From Bondarzewia mesenterica (lineage: Eukaryota > Basidiomycota > Agaricomycetes > Russulales > Bondarzewiaceae), in assembly GCA_004802705.1 (NCBI GenBank), contig SGPL01000535.1:1-22301 (forward strand): DNA of 22,301 nucleotides, read 5' to 3'. Under the pieces are notes generated by a model. The model made no database searches and was not told the origin of the DNA. It saw only the letters and a program-made list of their open reading frames with translations. Shown one piece after another: positions 1 through 11,543 of the stretch. The translations under genes and the position numbers were made by a program. Numbering within the stretch: the stretch's first letter is position 1; every line of letters begins with the position of its first letter.

Positions 1-1519
1 CAAGATCATTAACATGTAAAAATAAAGTCAGTGTTTCGAAATAGAGGTAAGGAGGGCACTCAAGCTGATTTTAGTTTTTATTAAATATTTGGTTCCCTAA
101 ACACATTTTTTTTATAAATCAAATACATCACAACTTGATGGAAATTGATTTATTTATATATAAAATTCTGGTTCAAATATATCTGATGCTATAAGAACAG
201 TGGAGCACGTGCACATCATACAGGACCATGTTGCTTATAGTTTCATTTATATAATATATTCCTTTCTATTAATAAATTTTTCTGGGCAATGTATATAAAT
301 AAGTTGAGTAAAACTACTTATTTGAAAATTCAAGTCTATTTCAAATTAGGCATACACAAAGGATGGATTGCACGTGAATATGCTATAGACTACTCTTATA
401 ATAGTTCACGGTAGATATTATGGTCTTTAAAAATCATTTTTCTTGATTGTATAAATATTAAGATATGTTCCTCAATGACTAACTTTAGAACAATAATCAC
501 AAAGGCACTAAGCTCGATGCCTTTGTTAAAATTACTCTATATCTGCTCATAAATGATGATGGTCCTATTATTAAAGAGAGCAAAGATAGTAAACTTCAAA
601 TTCTACCTCTTCCGCACATTCTAGATGGATAGCTATAAAGTTATAGGAGGAAAATCTACATCTACCATAAATTTAAAATGTTTTTTTGCTAGCTTTGTCA
701 ATGTGAGCACCATATTTATGATCAGTCATGCTGATGACCCTCACATCTCTCATCCATCTGCCTTAGTTGCTTCACCACTTTAATTGCAATCCTCAAATGA
801 TAAGCCTAGGTTCAAAATTTTATACATAATGAAGATTGTTGAGTCCTCCCATTTATCATAGTAGAGGCAACCAGCCTTAACCTTACACTTGTCAATATCA
901 TGATACTTTACATACACCCTTTAAACTCATATTCATCTTATCTTCTAATTCTCCCATCTAAGATATCTCTCAATCATTGATATAGATAGACTAAGTTATC
1001 AGTAGAATTTACCATTATGGTTAAATAAAACTAGTGGTTGCCTATCATCTACTTGTCAAGAACACCATAGACATGCTCATGTCAACTATGACTGTTCACA
1101 AGGGTGCCATGTTAGCCTAATTTTTGTCAAGACTAGAGAATAAAGGTGAAGTCATCAATACTTTCTAGACACCTACACTCTCTGACCTTACCTTCTCCAG
1201 CTCTCATCAGCACTATGCACAGTGAGTGTATCACCATTAATAAAGAATGATAATGATATCAAAATTAATTTTAATGTTAGTTCTAAGCCTTATAAGAGGC
1301 CTAAAATAACACATATTAAATCTTCTAAAAAAACACCACACAATAGCCTTGAGCACCACCAGTTCATTGTCATACTCTAAAGTTGTTTGAAACCAAAAAT
1401 GGTCAAATGATAGTCATTAAGACAAAATCTGAGAAGATCAAATAATAATGAAGAATGCCAAGATCACAGGCCTATCAAGAATAGTTTTGAATGGGAAATT
1501 TCAAAAATGTAATAAAGCC

Positions 1520-1573
1520 AGATGGTGATTAAGAAGTAAAAAAGCAAGATAGTGATCCAAAAGTAAAAAAGAA
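1520..1573. repeat. 27-bp imperfect tandem duplication
   Basis: Two adjacent units of about 27 bp occur here, each starting AGATRGTGAT and ending in AAGTAAAAAAG. In one forward frame they read as a repeated charged 9-residue unit (D-x-D-x-x-V-K-K type) with an internal stop. This may be a remnant of a low-complexity linker in a decayed protein, but no parent gene is visible. Confidence 0.5.
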
Positions 1574-2375
1574 GAATAACAATTAACAAGAAGATGTGGT
1601 GAACCTTAAAACAAAGAAGAAATAGAGACGTAACTGTCTAAAAATATCAAATGAAGGGTGAGATCAACTAAGACCCTATCAGATAAGGAAGTCAGTCAAA
1701 AACAAGAGACTATGCATTCTAATGATATAAAAGAATGAAGAAAATTGCACCTCTAGTTCCTCATTCTCCCAATGTCTCTCGATACTCCTTCTCTCCCATT
1801 AAGGGGGATTTATCTTCCTCCTTCTGTTGTGTCTTCTCCGTCTCTTGACTCGATATCATCCTTCTTATCTAAGCTTTTCTCTTTATCTTGCTTTTCTCTT
1901 GACTTGTCTCTTACTGTTCATCCTTTAACTCCTCCTTTACCTGCACCCTTCACCACTCAGACTGCTTACTAATGCCATCTTCCTTACTAGATCTCCATGA
2001 TTGCCCCTTTATTATCTTTCTTTACTCTACCCTCATTATTAAAATTTCATCTTCTACTTCCACATATGCAGTTTGACACCTCTTACATGATAATCTCTAT
2101 AGCCTCTTCTTCATCTTCAATGAGCATGGACAGCTCAATTAGCCTTGCCAGTTTGGGAGAGAATCTGATTCTCCATAATCAATTTGAGACCCTCACCAAT
2201 ACTTTCTCAGGAGTATGTCTGGTACTCAGCTTGGGTGATCTTCTGGTTGTTATCAAGCCATTCGCCTTTCTTGACAAAATTATGGAGGTACATCTTTCAT
2301 GATGCAAGTGTTGAGCACAGCAAAAACAGGAACTAGCAATGCTAGGAGATCAACAATGAAGTGTATATGTGGACA

Positions 2376-2454
2376 CTGCAGTCCAAAGTGAGCAACTAAT
2401 GATACATGATGAATAAGAGAGGGAGAATGCACCTGCAGTCTAAAGTGAGCAACT
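2376..2454. repeat. 22-bp direct repeat, 57 bp apart
   Basis: The 22-mer beginning CTGCAGTCYAAAGTGAGC occurs at 2376-2397 and again at 2433-2454 with one mismatch (C/T). It lies in CpG-depleted sequence. It could be a short local duplication or part of a minisatellite. No function is apparent. Confidence 0.6.
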
Positions 2455-2845
2455 GGGGGAACAGAGCGCACTTGGCTGCAGGTATATATGCAAGAATGAA
2501 CAATAGGAAGTGAAACAAGGAATCTGAGACATGAGAACAATAACACAAGTGAGTGGCACTGTGGCACAATAACTAAAGTGAAACATATGGCCAAGTAGCA
2601 CCAGAAACAAGGGAACAATGGTCCCTAGGCTTCTCAATGTAATCTCAAAGGTCGAGAATGGTGTTCCTCTTGTAATAGAGATCAGCATCATAGTATGAGC
2701 TCAGATCTTTCTTGAGACCTTTCCATTTGTCCTGCCAGTAATTTTTGAGACCTTCGATGACTTCTTGAACACCTTTGGAATAATATTGTGTGATGTTCTG
2801 ATACTTGCCATGGGGAATGAGCACATCGTGATAGATGCACCACTT

Positions 2846-3052
2846 TTAATATGTTCTTTTCAATTTGAGAGGTTTAATAAGAAAATGCTCATTGATGAAC
2901 ATAAAGAAATATTGCTTGACTGTGTAACTGCATCCTTCAATGCCTTTTGAGATATTCTTCTCCTTCATCACTAGGAGTTGAAGACTATGTGTAGCAGATG
3001 AGGCAGCCATGATGGAGAATAATTCATTAGGAATGATATGCAACTCTAGCAA
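2846..3052 (-). pseudogene. Possible hAT-type transposase remnant (weak)
   Basis: This minus-strand 68-codon open stretch contains the pattern H-x-L-x-L-L followed about 14 residues later by a cysteine and then an N-x-H pair. The spacing resembles the segment of hAT-superfamily transposases that follows DUF659. A second open stretch continues leftward to about 2648 and is rich in Trp, Tyr and Lys (KNYWQDKW). There are no catalytic residues, terminal inverted repeats or target duplication I can point to, and stops surround it. The call rests on pattern only and could be wrong; an unrelated decayed element is equally possible. Confidence 0.2.
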
Positions 3053-5453
3053 TGAATCTCTAATACTATTAACATCACAACACTATCAGTAGGGCCTCTC
3101 TGCTTCTTTGTTCTTCTGTAAATTTGCCCTTCAGAGTCCTGCTCAATGTAGTTGAAAATGTACACAACTATAGGTGCAAAAGCAGAGAAAACATGCTTTG
3201 AGCACTTTCTGCCTATCAGGGAGAAAAAAGCAGTTAAATAACTCTGATGTCAACTCTGGGCTAGTAATCATATCTCAGCAAATAAAATATGAGCTAGCTT
3301 AGCATGCCTCTTATATTAATGCATGAGCAAGACAATCAAAGAAGGTGCTACTTTGGAGAAAGGTTAGAATGAGGTCTGCAGCTTGAAAATATTAACAAAA
3401 GGTAAGGGCAATGCGAGCATTCTAACTATAGACCTACCCTCAAACTATTAGCTTCAGAATTCAAATTGCTCTGAGTGATTATAATTCTGAGGTAGGTCAT
3501 AAGATCTATATTAGAAGGCACTGCAGAGCTAAGAATATGAAAGGATGATTAAAGTGCTTGCAGCTTCAAGACAAGAGCTGATTTCAAAAAGAGGGTCTCT
3601 ATAGCAGTCATGACTGGACCAACTATACAAAATGTGAAGGTCCTCTGCTAATAGACTGCTTTATTATTGAATCTCTCCTCATTGTCATTACTAGCACCAT
3701 TTCTGTTATAGTCGGAATCCTGATCATTCTAATCAGTATTGCTCTCAGCTGAGATAAGTTTCTCCTGGTATTCTTGTGGCAAGTCTTCAACACTGTCTCT
3801 ATATAATTGATTAAATATGTAAAAATTGAATGATATAGTTAAAATCAAGATGGCTTAGCAAAGTCTATTAGCAGCTTTCAAAATCATGCTCTGATAGATA
3901 TATTAATTGAAATATGAGTTGGATCATACATTAAAGTTAAGAACTTACAATATATTTCAAAATCTTCTCTACTTTACAATGCTGATCAAATTTATCTTGC
4001 AAGGGAAGACTCCCTTGTCATTGTAGGATAGAGTCATCCTCAGTCACTGGTGAGCTCCCACAGAATAGAGGGGGATGCTCAACAGTATTTTGAGTCAAAG
4101 AATGAGAACATCTAGATTGTTAGGATCCTTGAATGAGTTTAATGTACTGGTTCAAAATGAGGTCAATACTTAGGGCCTATATTAATACTATAAAGGAAAA
4201 GAATAAATGAGTGTAAGTCCATTCAGTAGCTTGTCCTGATGACAGTCTTGCCATGCTCAAGCTGCAGTGGCAGAGGACTTAACAAAAAGCTGAAGGTGTG
4301 ATTATTTGGTGTGGCTGAGAGCTATAAGGGTATTTTTAATAGCTTGAAGACAATTCGATCATGATGTTGATGAAGCTGGAGTCTACTTTCAGGCTGGGTC
4401 AACATTGAATGCCTTAAAGGACTTGTTTTTATTAAAAAGAAGAGGGACAAGACTTTGCAGTCCTCATTCAGATGAAGAAACTAGGCAACACTTCAAGTTT
4501 TACTTTAGTGGTATGAATGGCCATTCAGGAGGCTCGCAAACTCATTCCCTCGATCTGGCCCTTTATTACCATCTCCTATGTCATTATACCTCCTCTGATC
4601 ACTTGGCATCATCACATTTGTCATCACCATCATGCTAGAATACAATGCTTAGTGCAAAATAATGGGGTCATTAGCCTATAACTCAACTCTGATGCAAATA
4701 ATCAGCCTCAACAGAATGTTATTGCAGAGCAGCTAATCACACTATCATTGAATCCATAACTACCATGCTTTATGAGTCCCATTTGCCTCTTTCCTTTTGG
4801 GAAGAAATTTGGCTGTTTTTGTAATTGCCTATCTACATCCACACTCAAGTGTGAAGCAGCATGTGAGCCACCTCTGAATCAGAGGATGTATTGCATATGT
4901 GCATATGTAGAAGGATAAGTGAGGTGGCCTGAGATCTTGTATGGAGAAGGGTGTGTTGTATTCAGTATCCAGACAGGTACATGTCATGGAAATTCTACAA
5001 TCCAATGACAGGAAGGAGTTATGATTGCTAAACATGCTGATTTTAGAGAGCGCTATTTCCCTAGTACAAGAGCCATGTTTCTGCTCCTGCTCCTACTGAA
5101 TCTCTATCACTTCTGGACACTGCTTTGCACTGGAGCAATACATGCTTCCCCTTCAGCATCCACTTGTGAACTAGCAACTTGCAATTTATCTTATTTAATA
5201 GAGATACCTGTGCCCTTCTGACTAGCATCTGCTTAATCTTATCAAGATGACAGAGGTGAACTGCATTCATTCATGCACAATGTTGCCATTGATGCAACAG
5301 CTCATTTAGAAGGATGGGGTCAGTCATCACAAAGTGTCTGATTGAAAATTCCTTGATATTGATGCAGACAGTCTGCTCGCACGTAGATAACAAAGAACAA
5401 TTGCAGCATGATTAATGAATTGAGCCCAGAGTAGGTTCTAAATGTTCCTTTTA

Positions 5454-5973
5454 CTGTAAGAACTTGCTAGGTTTTGCATATTTGTCAGCCTTCCAGAAAG
5501 CAAAGTGCAGATTAATAGCTTGCTGGTGATAAAATCTTATTATAAAATGAGTCTCATAATGCCAAGTTATTGATTGGAGCATGAGAAGATACATTCACAG
5601 CTTTTCTAGTCTTCTTTTTTGATGCTGTCCACATAAAGCAAATGCCAGTCACACTGATAGTTGTATGTATAGCTATCAAACACTGTAGTAACACCCCTGA
5701 GTTGTGCTTTGATTGCTTGAGCACAACTAGAGCTGTTTAATAGAATCCTTCTGACATGCACATGCAATATCGTAGCTAAGCCTTATATCTTCATCATATA
5801 CTTGAATCAGCTTGTTGATGACAGTGAGTAGGTACTTCATCTTGAGAGTTGTAACAAATATATTGAGATAGAATATGAATATGAAATCAAACTTACAATT
5901 TATCAGATTTGATCATATCACATATTGAAAGGAGAAATCCATGCCGACATGCCATAATGAAGATGCTGGTGAT
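5454..5973 (-). pseudogene. KDZ (Kyakuja-Dileera-Zisupton) transposase fossil
   Basis: Reading the minus strand from 5973 leftward gives, in order, several segments characteristic of KDZ transposases. First is MACRHGFLLSICDMIKSDKL (family form: CRHG followed by a hydrophobic stretch, D-M-x-x-S-G-E-L). Next, after a GTAAGT...CTCAAG gap of about 56 nt that looks like a retained intron (5841-5896), is KYLLTVINKL, then YDIACAC (family YDIGC.F). Then comes FDSYTYNYQCDWHLLYVDSI (family FHGHAHNRxCQ..WHPxYVEG), KKED-stop-KSCECIFSHA (family GKEDFE.CER.FS.SN), and finally HQQAINLHFAFWKADKYA (family ..I..HF..WD.DKY). Stops and frame changes interrupt it, so it is dead. KDZ transposases are large (about 900-1,100 residues), so this is the conserved core only. 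The N-terminal zinc-binding region and C-terminus were not recognised, nor were terminal repeats. Confidence 0.78.
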
Positions 5974-7388
5974 TAGAAAAAATTCTCACATTCACTATTC
6001 ACTTCTACTGCTCAAGACCAACTATATTATCCCTATGTGGTATCTTTTTGATTTCTATTCCATTATCTGTCCTTCACTATAATTACCCTTTCAACCGCTC
6101 CATCATTCACACTTGAGTTTCCAATCAAAGAGCTACTATTTTATGACTCACACTTCAGTATCTTCCTCATTTACTATAATTCTAGTGTTAAGTCATTGTG
6201 AGTGAAGGCAGACAGTTTGCAGATATGGATGGGTAGAGAAAATTGTATGGGAGTAGATCCTCACATTCTAGTATACATTACAACAGTTCTTTTGCCAAAA
6301 ATGATCAAGAGGCTGAGCAAGTGGATTCAGAGTAGGGGAGATCAGAGTCAGTGAGTTATCAGTCATTCTACTGATCTCATGTGATAGCATCAGATACATA
6401 AGATTTACAAGCCTCAAATCAGTGTATTGAGTTCAGCATGTGCACATAGACTTAGAAGCTCATCAACTTTATCATTTGATAATCACAAAGTCTCACTGGG
6501 CATGTATCTTTACCTTCTCCATTGTCCATCATCATCTGCATCTTGTATCTCATTTATCACTTCATTGGGCATCTATTTTACCTCGTCATTATGCTGCACC
6601 TCACTTTCTTTCATTTTTATATATTCATCATGTATATAACTTCCTCTCCTTTTAAGAAGATAAAAATGGAATCCTATACACCATTTGTTCTTTTGTCATT
6701 TCAATTATGCTCCTTATTCGACTTTCCCCTCCTCTCAGTTTCAACTTGTTATTTAAATTTCTCTTTGAGTATAGGCTCTCATCCTTTCATTCTTTTTGTT
6801 CCTTTATGCTGCTACTTTATGCTTCTGACTTTCTTATTTATGTGAACAGATATGATTTGCAGATGGCACTTAAAACTATTTTACTTACATTTGTGCACTT
6901 ATTTTGACTTTCCTCCCTTTTCATTTCATTTGTTTTGTTATGGTTGCTGCAGGTTTACTTGCGACTTATATATCTGATAACTGTAGTTTGATTTGGTCTG
7001 TAGGTTCATGGCATACAAGGACTAGTGAGTGGACTCTGTCCATGATTGATCAGCCCCACAGCCCCACTTTTGATCACCCAGTGTGGCTCTGATTTAATTG
7101 TGGATCAGAGAGTCATTTTACCTTCAAAGCCATGCATATTTTGCCCAGTGATATCATGGTGATGTCATGTGATACTGATATTATAGAGTTGTGCATTTGC
7201 AGGGAAGAATGAAGCAGACTGCCTCAAAGACCATTGGAGTACAGAGCATGATGCAGAGATGCCTTGAAAATGTAGTGCATCACTGCTTTGTAAGAAGTCA
7301 TTTGTTTCTCTTCATACTTGCATCTGCATGACTGAAACCTTGTGCTGAAAAAAGAACATGCTCCACTTTGGCATGAAAGCCTCTTTGA

Positions 7389-8860
7389 TCAATATTTCTC
7401 AATTGCGTTGTCACCAATGCAGCCACACTTCCCAGCCGTGCACCTATCCTTCTCACTCGGGTCACTCGATCGTGGCGGGCAGTTGCACTGTCGACGCCTC
7501 GATTGTGGTCTTATTTATGTCTGTCTCGACGCTCCGGGTGTAAGGGATATTATGAAGCTCATACGCACCTGCCCTCCGACGATGTCACCAAGGCTAGATC
7601 CTATGTTACAGCATTGAGGACATGGCTCTCTTTGTCAAAATGCATGCCGTTGACCCTCAGGTTCTTCGTGCCCCAAATTGCTCCAACGGCTGGGGATGAA
7701 GACGTGCTGGCGGAGTACATGCAAATTTTATGTACCCATTCTGCTCGATGGAAAGATGTCAAAATCCTTATACCATATAATTTCCCCCAAATCATCACGG
7801 TCTTGAACCAATGTCGGTCCCTCCCCCTCCTCGAGTCCTTCTACTTCAATAACAAGAAAGCCATCTCGGAGCCGATCGATATCACAATTTTGGAGTCAGC
7901 TCCTCTGCTTCGTTGAGCAAGAATCACGTATCCCTACCTAGAGTCATGGTTCCTGCCTTGGTCTCAGCTTACGTGCTTGTCCATAGAGCACTGCACTGAC
8001 ATGGAGGACTTGAATGCCATGGATGAGTTGAGCTTCTTTGACGTGGACTTGTTCATCGTGATTCTATCCCATTGCATAAATCTAGAGGTCCTTAATGTGC
8101 ACTGCGACTTCGTGGTTTTCCCCGCTGTCACTAGATCCACATCTACATTTGCCATCCTTCCCCAGCTCCAGAGCTTCACGATGGTGATCAGCACAGATAG
8201 TGAGGATGAAGAAGATGCCAACGAGGCTGAGACTAACTCTCGCACTACTTGTTCAATGCCTGACCCACTTGGTCTTTGCCAAAATTGCGGACATTGGTGT
8301 TAATAATCTGATCGATTCACCACAGATGGGATGACTCCTTCCTGCAGTTTTTGACCCACTTTTCAGAGTCTCTTGAATACCTCGAGATCAGCATTTGCTC
8401 TCTACCACTCCACATGGCTACAAGCATGCTGGAGTGTCTCCCAAACCTGACAAGCATGGTCATTCGCTTGAACGATACTCTCCCTCGTGATCGGGAGGGT
8501 ATTTTGGGGGGTCTTACACTTACTTCGACCGCTTACGGGAGTAAGCAACTGGTTCTCATGCTTGCACAACTCGAAGTTTCCTGGTGGGATCACAGTTTTG
8601 CTTACCGCGAGGAAGGTTTGGAGGCCATGTCACATTTCTACGAGATCCTTACCACCATGATCAAATCCCACTGGCAGGCACGGTCATGTCATGTACTCGA
8701 GGTTGGTGGAGGGACCGATGCACCGTCGGGTTTAACTACCTTATGTCTGAGATGGCATATGAAAGAAATTGCATCATCGCAGTGTGCACGTATTGCGAGA
8801 TGCATGGAAGAAGGATTACATCTGGTGAAGTGGTTGAAAAAACCACCTTCCTTCTGAAGT
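7389..8860 (+). pseudogene. 5'-truncated F-box/leucine-rich-repeat-like protein gene, broken
   Basis: The frame opens just after a stop at 7386 and reads PILLTRVTRSWRAVALSTPR and then LWSYL. This is the segment that directly follows the F-box helix bundle in Agaricomycete F-box proteins (V.R.WR.VAL.TP.LW). Further on are leucine-rich stretches (CINLEVLNVHCD, SLEYLEISICSLPLH, LPNLTSMVIRLNDT), an acidic insert (DSEDEEDANEAE at about 8199-8234) and a tail up to the stop near 8857. Such proteins are SCF ubiquitin-ligase substrate adaptors. The F-box itself is missing: the 5' end abuts the CpG-poor block. An in-frame TGA at 7914-7916 splits the first two open segments (7389-7916 and 7917-8303, same frame). 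The third segment (coding again by about 8330) is in another frame, so a frameshift or lost splice site lies between 8300 and 8350. Non-functional as it stands. Confidence 0.72.
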
Positions 8861-10294
8861 GATGCTGATGATATGCATGTTATGTCTGAGATTATAATAG
8901 TTGAATAGGCTTAGGATTGCTGTACATATGTAAATTTGGATGTCATGGTACATCTGATCATGAACCACGGCAGTCGCAACAGTTAAAGTACTTCAAAGCT
9001 TCCAGTTTGGTGTTCTTCTCTTCTATCTCCTGCGTTGTCGTGTTCAAAAACATATACTCATTTTCAAAGATAAACCCTCAGTATTTATCAGAGACTTAGA
9101 TGGTGCAGCGTTCACGTACAGCTTGACTGAGGGCGACATGTGTATGCATTACGAGCAACCTGATTACGTACCATGCAGAATACAATTAAGAGATGAATTA
9201 GATCTGGGTGCACATTTATAGCCTACATTTGACCCCGACGCTTCCCGATGAGGCTGTTACAGACGAATGATGTGAAGTGAAGGAGTATCCTTCCGCACGC
9301 TTTGACACACGCTCAAACATTCGCTCTTAGGAAACAAGCCTAGCATTACTCCGAGTCCCAATGTGCTTACTGTTGGGCTTTGAATAGATGCCTAATAAGC
9401 AATCCTCGATGGTGTGACAGTGAGTGACACCGGTCAAACTGTGGGTATGGACTTACTTTGCATCACTTGTGAGATCGCATTTGGCTCATTGATCCGAGCC
9501 TGTGCAAAGTTCGGCTTGCAATTAGAGAGTAATCGTGGAAAGCGATGAGTACTCACAATACTGTCAGTAGACGTGCATTGATAAACCTTATAACCAGGCA
9601 TTCCATGATAGAATACGGAGTGCGCGATCAGTGGGTACTGCTTCGAAATTTGACGGCTTTAACAGAAGCTCGTGCGGAGATACCACGGATTTCGCGATTC
9701 CACATAAAAATGGCGGAGAATAAGAGGAAATGAGATTACATCACCGCAATAACTGGGACTCTAAGTCAACGACCGGAGTGCTCGACGCAAAGGTCGCTAG
9801 CCCCGAATGAGACAAGTAGAGGTGGTGATCAACTGAGCATGGTATAGGCTGGTATAAGTGATGATGAGACAGTATGAACAACAGAAATTACCAAGCGTGG
9901 GGAGCCAGTTGACTCCCTTAACACAGAATGAATGTCTTCTGTGTAGGTCGCTACCAAGTCGCTATGGAGACTAGTCGAGTCCATACGTGAAGGAAGAGCC
10001 TCTTCCCGTGCACGGTTGCTTGTAGTAGGATATCTTTGATAAGTATTGCCTAATGCACTGAGTGCACACAGCCAATGAATATACCTCTTGTCAGTACTCG
10101 AGGAGAGGGTACTCACTTCCCGTCAAATTCGTGATGCAAACTTTCAAAGGCTCTGTATTTGCGCTGAGGCAGTATGTAGCCAGGCTGAGAACGCTGGGTC
10201 ACGAGCCGTGATTTTGAAGGAAACGTCGAGACTCGAGTCAAAACACTTCTGAGACTACTACTTCAGATTTCGGAGAGGAAATTTTAAGAGAAAC

Positions 10295-10302
10295 ATATAT
10301 AA
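10295..10302 (+). promoter_or_regulatory. TATA-like box
   Basis: ATATATAA lies about 450 bp upstream of the ATG at 10753. That is far for a fungal core promoter, so it may serve an upstream transcription start or be coincidental. Confidence 0.2.
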
Positions 10303-10310
10303 CTGCCCCT

Positions 10311-10324
10311 GGCTACTAGTAGCC
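10311..10324. repeat. Perfect 14-bp palindrome
   Basis: GGCTACTAGTAGCC is its own reverse complement. It could be a dimeric protein binding site or a cruciform-forming end of a small element. No CTRR Helitron end follows it at the usual distance on either strand. Confidence 0.6.
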
Positions 10325-10431
10325 TTAAGAGCACCGTGAAAATTACGTGAAAACATCATAACGTGATGTGATTGGCTGGTTACGCTACAATCACCTCTAT
10401 TTACCACACCAATTACCATTCTCCTCTTTTG

Positions 10432-10501
10432 TTTCCTTTCTTGCTGTCTCGGCTACCTCGGTTCCCTTCCTGGTGTCTCGGTCCCTTCTTGCTGTCTCGG
10501 T
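10432..10501 (+). repeat. CT-rich degenerate tandem repeat
   Basis: About three units of 19-20 nt with the core TTCCYTTCYTGSTGTCTCGG occur in tandem, with a shorter CTACCTCGG piece between the first two. The strand is almost wholly pyrimidine and pyrimidine-rich sequence continues to about 10580. Polypyrimidine tracts are common just upstream of fungal transcription starts, and a + strand gene begins at 10753. Confidence 0.6.
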
Positions 10502-10752
10502 TCCCTTTACCTCCGCGTCCCTACCCATCCTTTCCTTTCTTTCTTCTCTTTCATTTCCGCTCCTCTCCTGTCTAGTCCTTTCCACCAACTGAGTGATGCG
10601 TCTTCATCCACATCCTCTTCAAGTTGTCTATAGCATTCAATCTCCGCTTGGCTGCACGTACTTTTTCTACAGTCTTCTACGTGCACACACGTCATGCATG
10701 AATGTGCATAAATACCAGGCTGGCTGTGTTGCTACTAGTAAGACTGCTCATC

Positions 10753-11431
10753 ATGTCTCACTCTCCACCTCCACCTACTGCTCCATCGGCCTCTGGGCAA
10801 GCTCGCAGTGAGCAAGGAGATCGAAATATGCTGTTTTCGTTCACGCCTACACCCATGGTGTTTCCCACTGTTTACTTTCCAGCAACGAGCAGCAAACCTG
10901 ATGCTCCAGCGATTCGGCAGGTGTGTGATCAGCTCATTCACAAGTGTGGTAATTAGCTGTTCAATTGCTTCGGCTTTGTAGCAACCACACCCGCTCTTGG
11001 CCAACGCTTCCCATATCTCATAGATGAAATTCGAGGGAATAACATGGTATGCTTACATTTTTAGTCAAATCATCTGCTAAAGACTCTGGCAAGTGGCGAG
11101 AATCCGATCTTTGGCTTCCAAGCGAGCCAGGCGCGCTCTTGCATTGGCATGAGCCAAGTGTGACGCTTTGATCGCAGACAGGCGGGTTACCCAGCAGCAT
11201 ATTCAAGAGCAACGGCTCACGCTCAGGATGCTCAAGCTGCAAGAGCAGGAAGAGGAGCTGAGGCTGCGAGAGGCTGAGCAGCATATCGGCAGCATCCGGC
11301 ATTCTATGGAGTGGTACAGCATAAGCCGTGTCTCCGATGACGAGGATGAAGCGCTGAGCGAGGATTCCACCCCTTCTGATGCTGAGGCAGATCAATGCAT
11401 TGTTAGTGATGCCGACCGTGAAGAGATTTAA
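10753..11431 (+). pseudogene. Unknown multi-exon protein with C-terminal coiled coil, partly decayed
   Basis: The likely start is the ATG at 10753 (MSHSPPPPTAPSASG), a Pro/Ser-rich leader followed by FSFTPTPMVFPTVYFPATSS and PDAPAIRQ. A GTGTGT...TTTGTAG intron (about 10928-10981) precedes a second exon reading TPALGQRFPYLIDEIRGNNM. A further segment reads KWRESDLWLPSEPGALLHWH (about 11089-11152), and a last open segment to the TAA at 11429-11431 encodes RRVTQQHIQEQRLTLRMLKL and a Gln/Glu/Leu-rich helix predicted to form a coiled coil, then an acidic Ser/Asp/Glu tail. The coiled-coil frame is interrupted by an in-frame TGA at 11150-11152, and the frame relation between the KW..SDLW segment and the coiled coil is not clean. 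I do not recognise the family. Its 3' end lies 60 bp from the left 50-bp repeat, so it may be cargo of a second Helitron. Exon joins are approximate. Confidence 0.5.
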
Positions 11432-11491
11432 TCAGAATTATCTGTATCCTGTCTTATCTCTTGTCATTACCTTGCTTGCAAGGTCTATCAC

Positions 11492-11541
11492 GTCCCGGAA
11501 CTGTACGTAAGCTTTCTGCAGAAAACAAATAATGGTAAACA
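11492..11541. repeat. Left copy of 50-bp direct repeat (putative Helitron 5' terminus on minus strand)
   Basis: This copy runs from GTCCCGGAACTGTACG to GGTAAACA and matches 22074-22123 at 48 of 50 positions, in the same orientation. Similarity stops sharply on both sides. Read on the minus strand, the sequence with two more bases begins TCTGTTTACC, fitting the 5'-TC of a Helitron. It directly follows CTGA, a CTRR-type 3' end, at 11544-11547. Interpretation as a Helitron terminus is inference. Confidence 0.7.
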
Positions 11542-11543
11542 GA

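Larger units (their letters stand above)
1..7380. other. CpG-depleted, AT-rich decayed transposon block
   Basis: This block has no convincing intact gene. Every open frame in it is short (at most 112 codons) and most look like chance openings in pyrimidine-rich sequence. CG dinucleotides are very sparse by eye: many 60-base lines have none, whereas the sequence to the right of about 7.4 kb has several per line. TG and CA are abundant. This is the footprint expected of old cytosine methylation and deamination, or of RIP-like mutation, acting on repeats. One transposase fossil can be named inside it (KDZ, 5454-5973). The rest of 1-5400 and 6000-7380 I cannot assign. The exact CpG ratio was not computed. 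Confidence 0.75.
8861..10752. other. Intergenic region without a recognisable gene
   Basis: The open frames here (for example 9545-9733 on + and 9829-10116 on -) are short, lack homology I recognise and have no supporting splice structure. The base composition is CpG-containing, unlike 1-7.38 kb. The right part holds a perfect 14-bp palindrome (10311-10324), a TATATAA-like box (10295-10302) and a CT-rich tandem repeat (10432-10501). Those features make 10.3-10.75 kb a plausible promoter region for the + strand gene that starts at 10753. A decayed LTR or non-autonomous element could also be hidden here; I cannot show its ends. Confidence 0.5.

Noticed and set aside
1772..2302. Two + strand frames of 66 and 101 codons
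   Set aside because: They are Ser/Leu-rich translations of CT-rich, CpG-poor sequence; no conserved motif, and no supporting neighbours.
9829..10116. 95-codon minus-strand frame
   Set aside because: Composition is ordinary but there is no recognisable motif, no splice sites and no homologous pattern; kept as part of the intergenic description.
10311..10324. Palindrome as a Helitron 3' hairpin of the left element
   Set aside because: No CTRR followed by T lies 8-20 nt downstream on either strand, and the palindrome has no loop.
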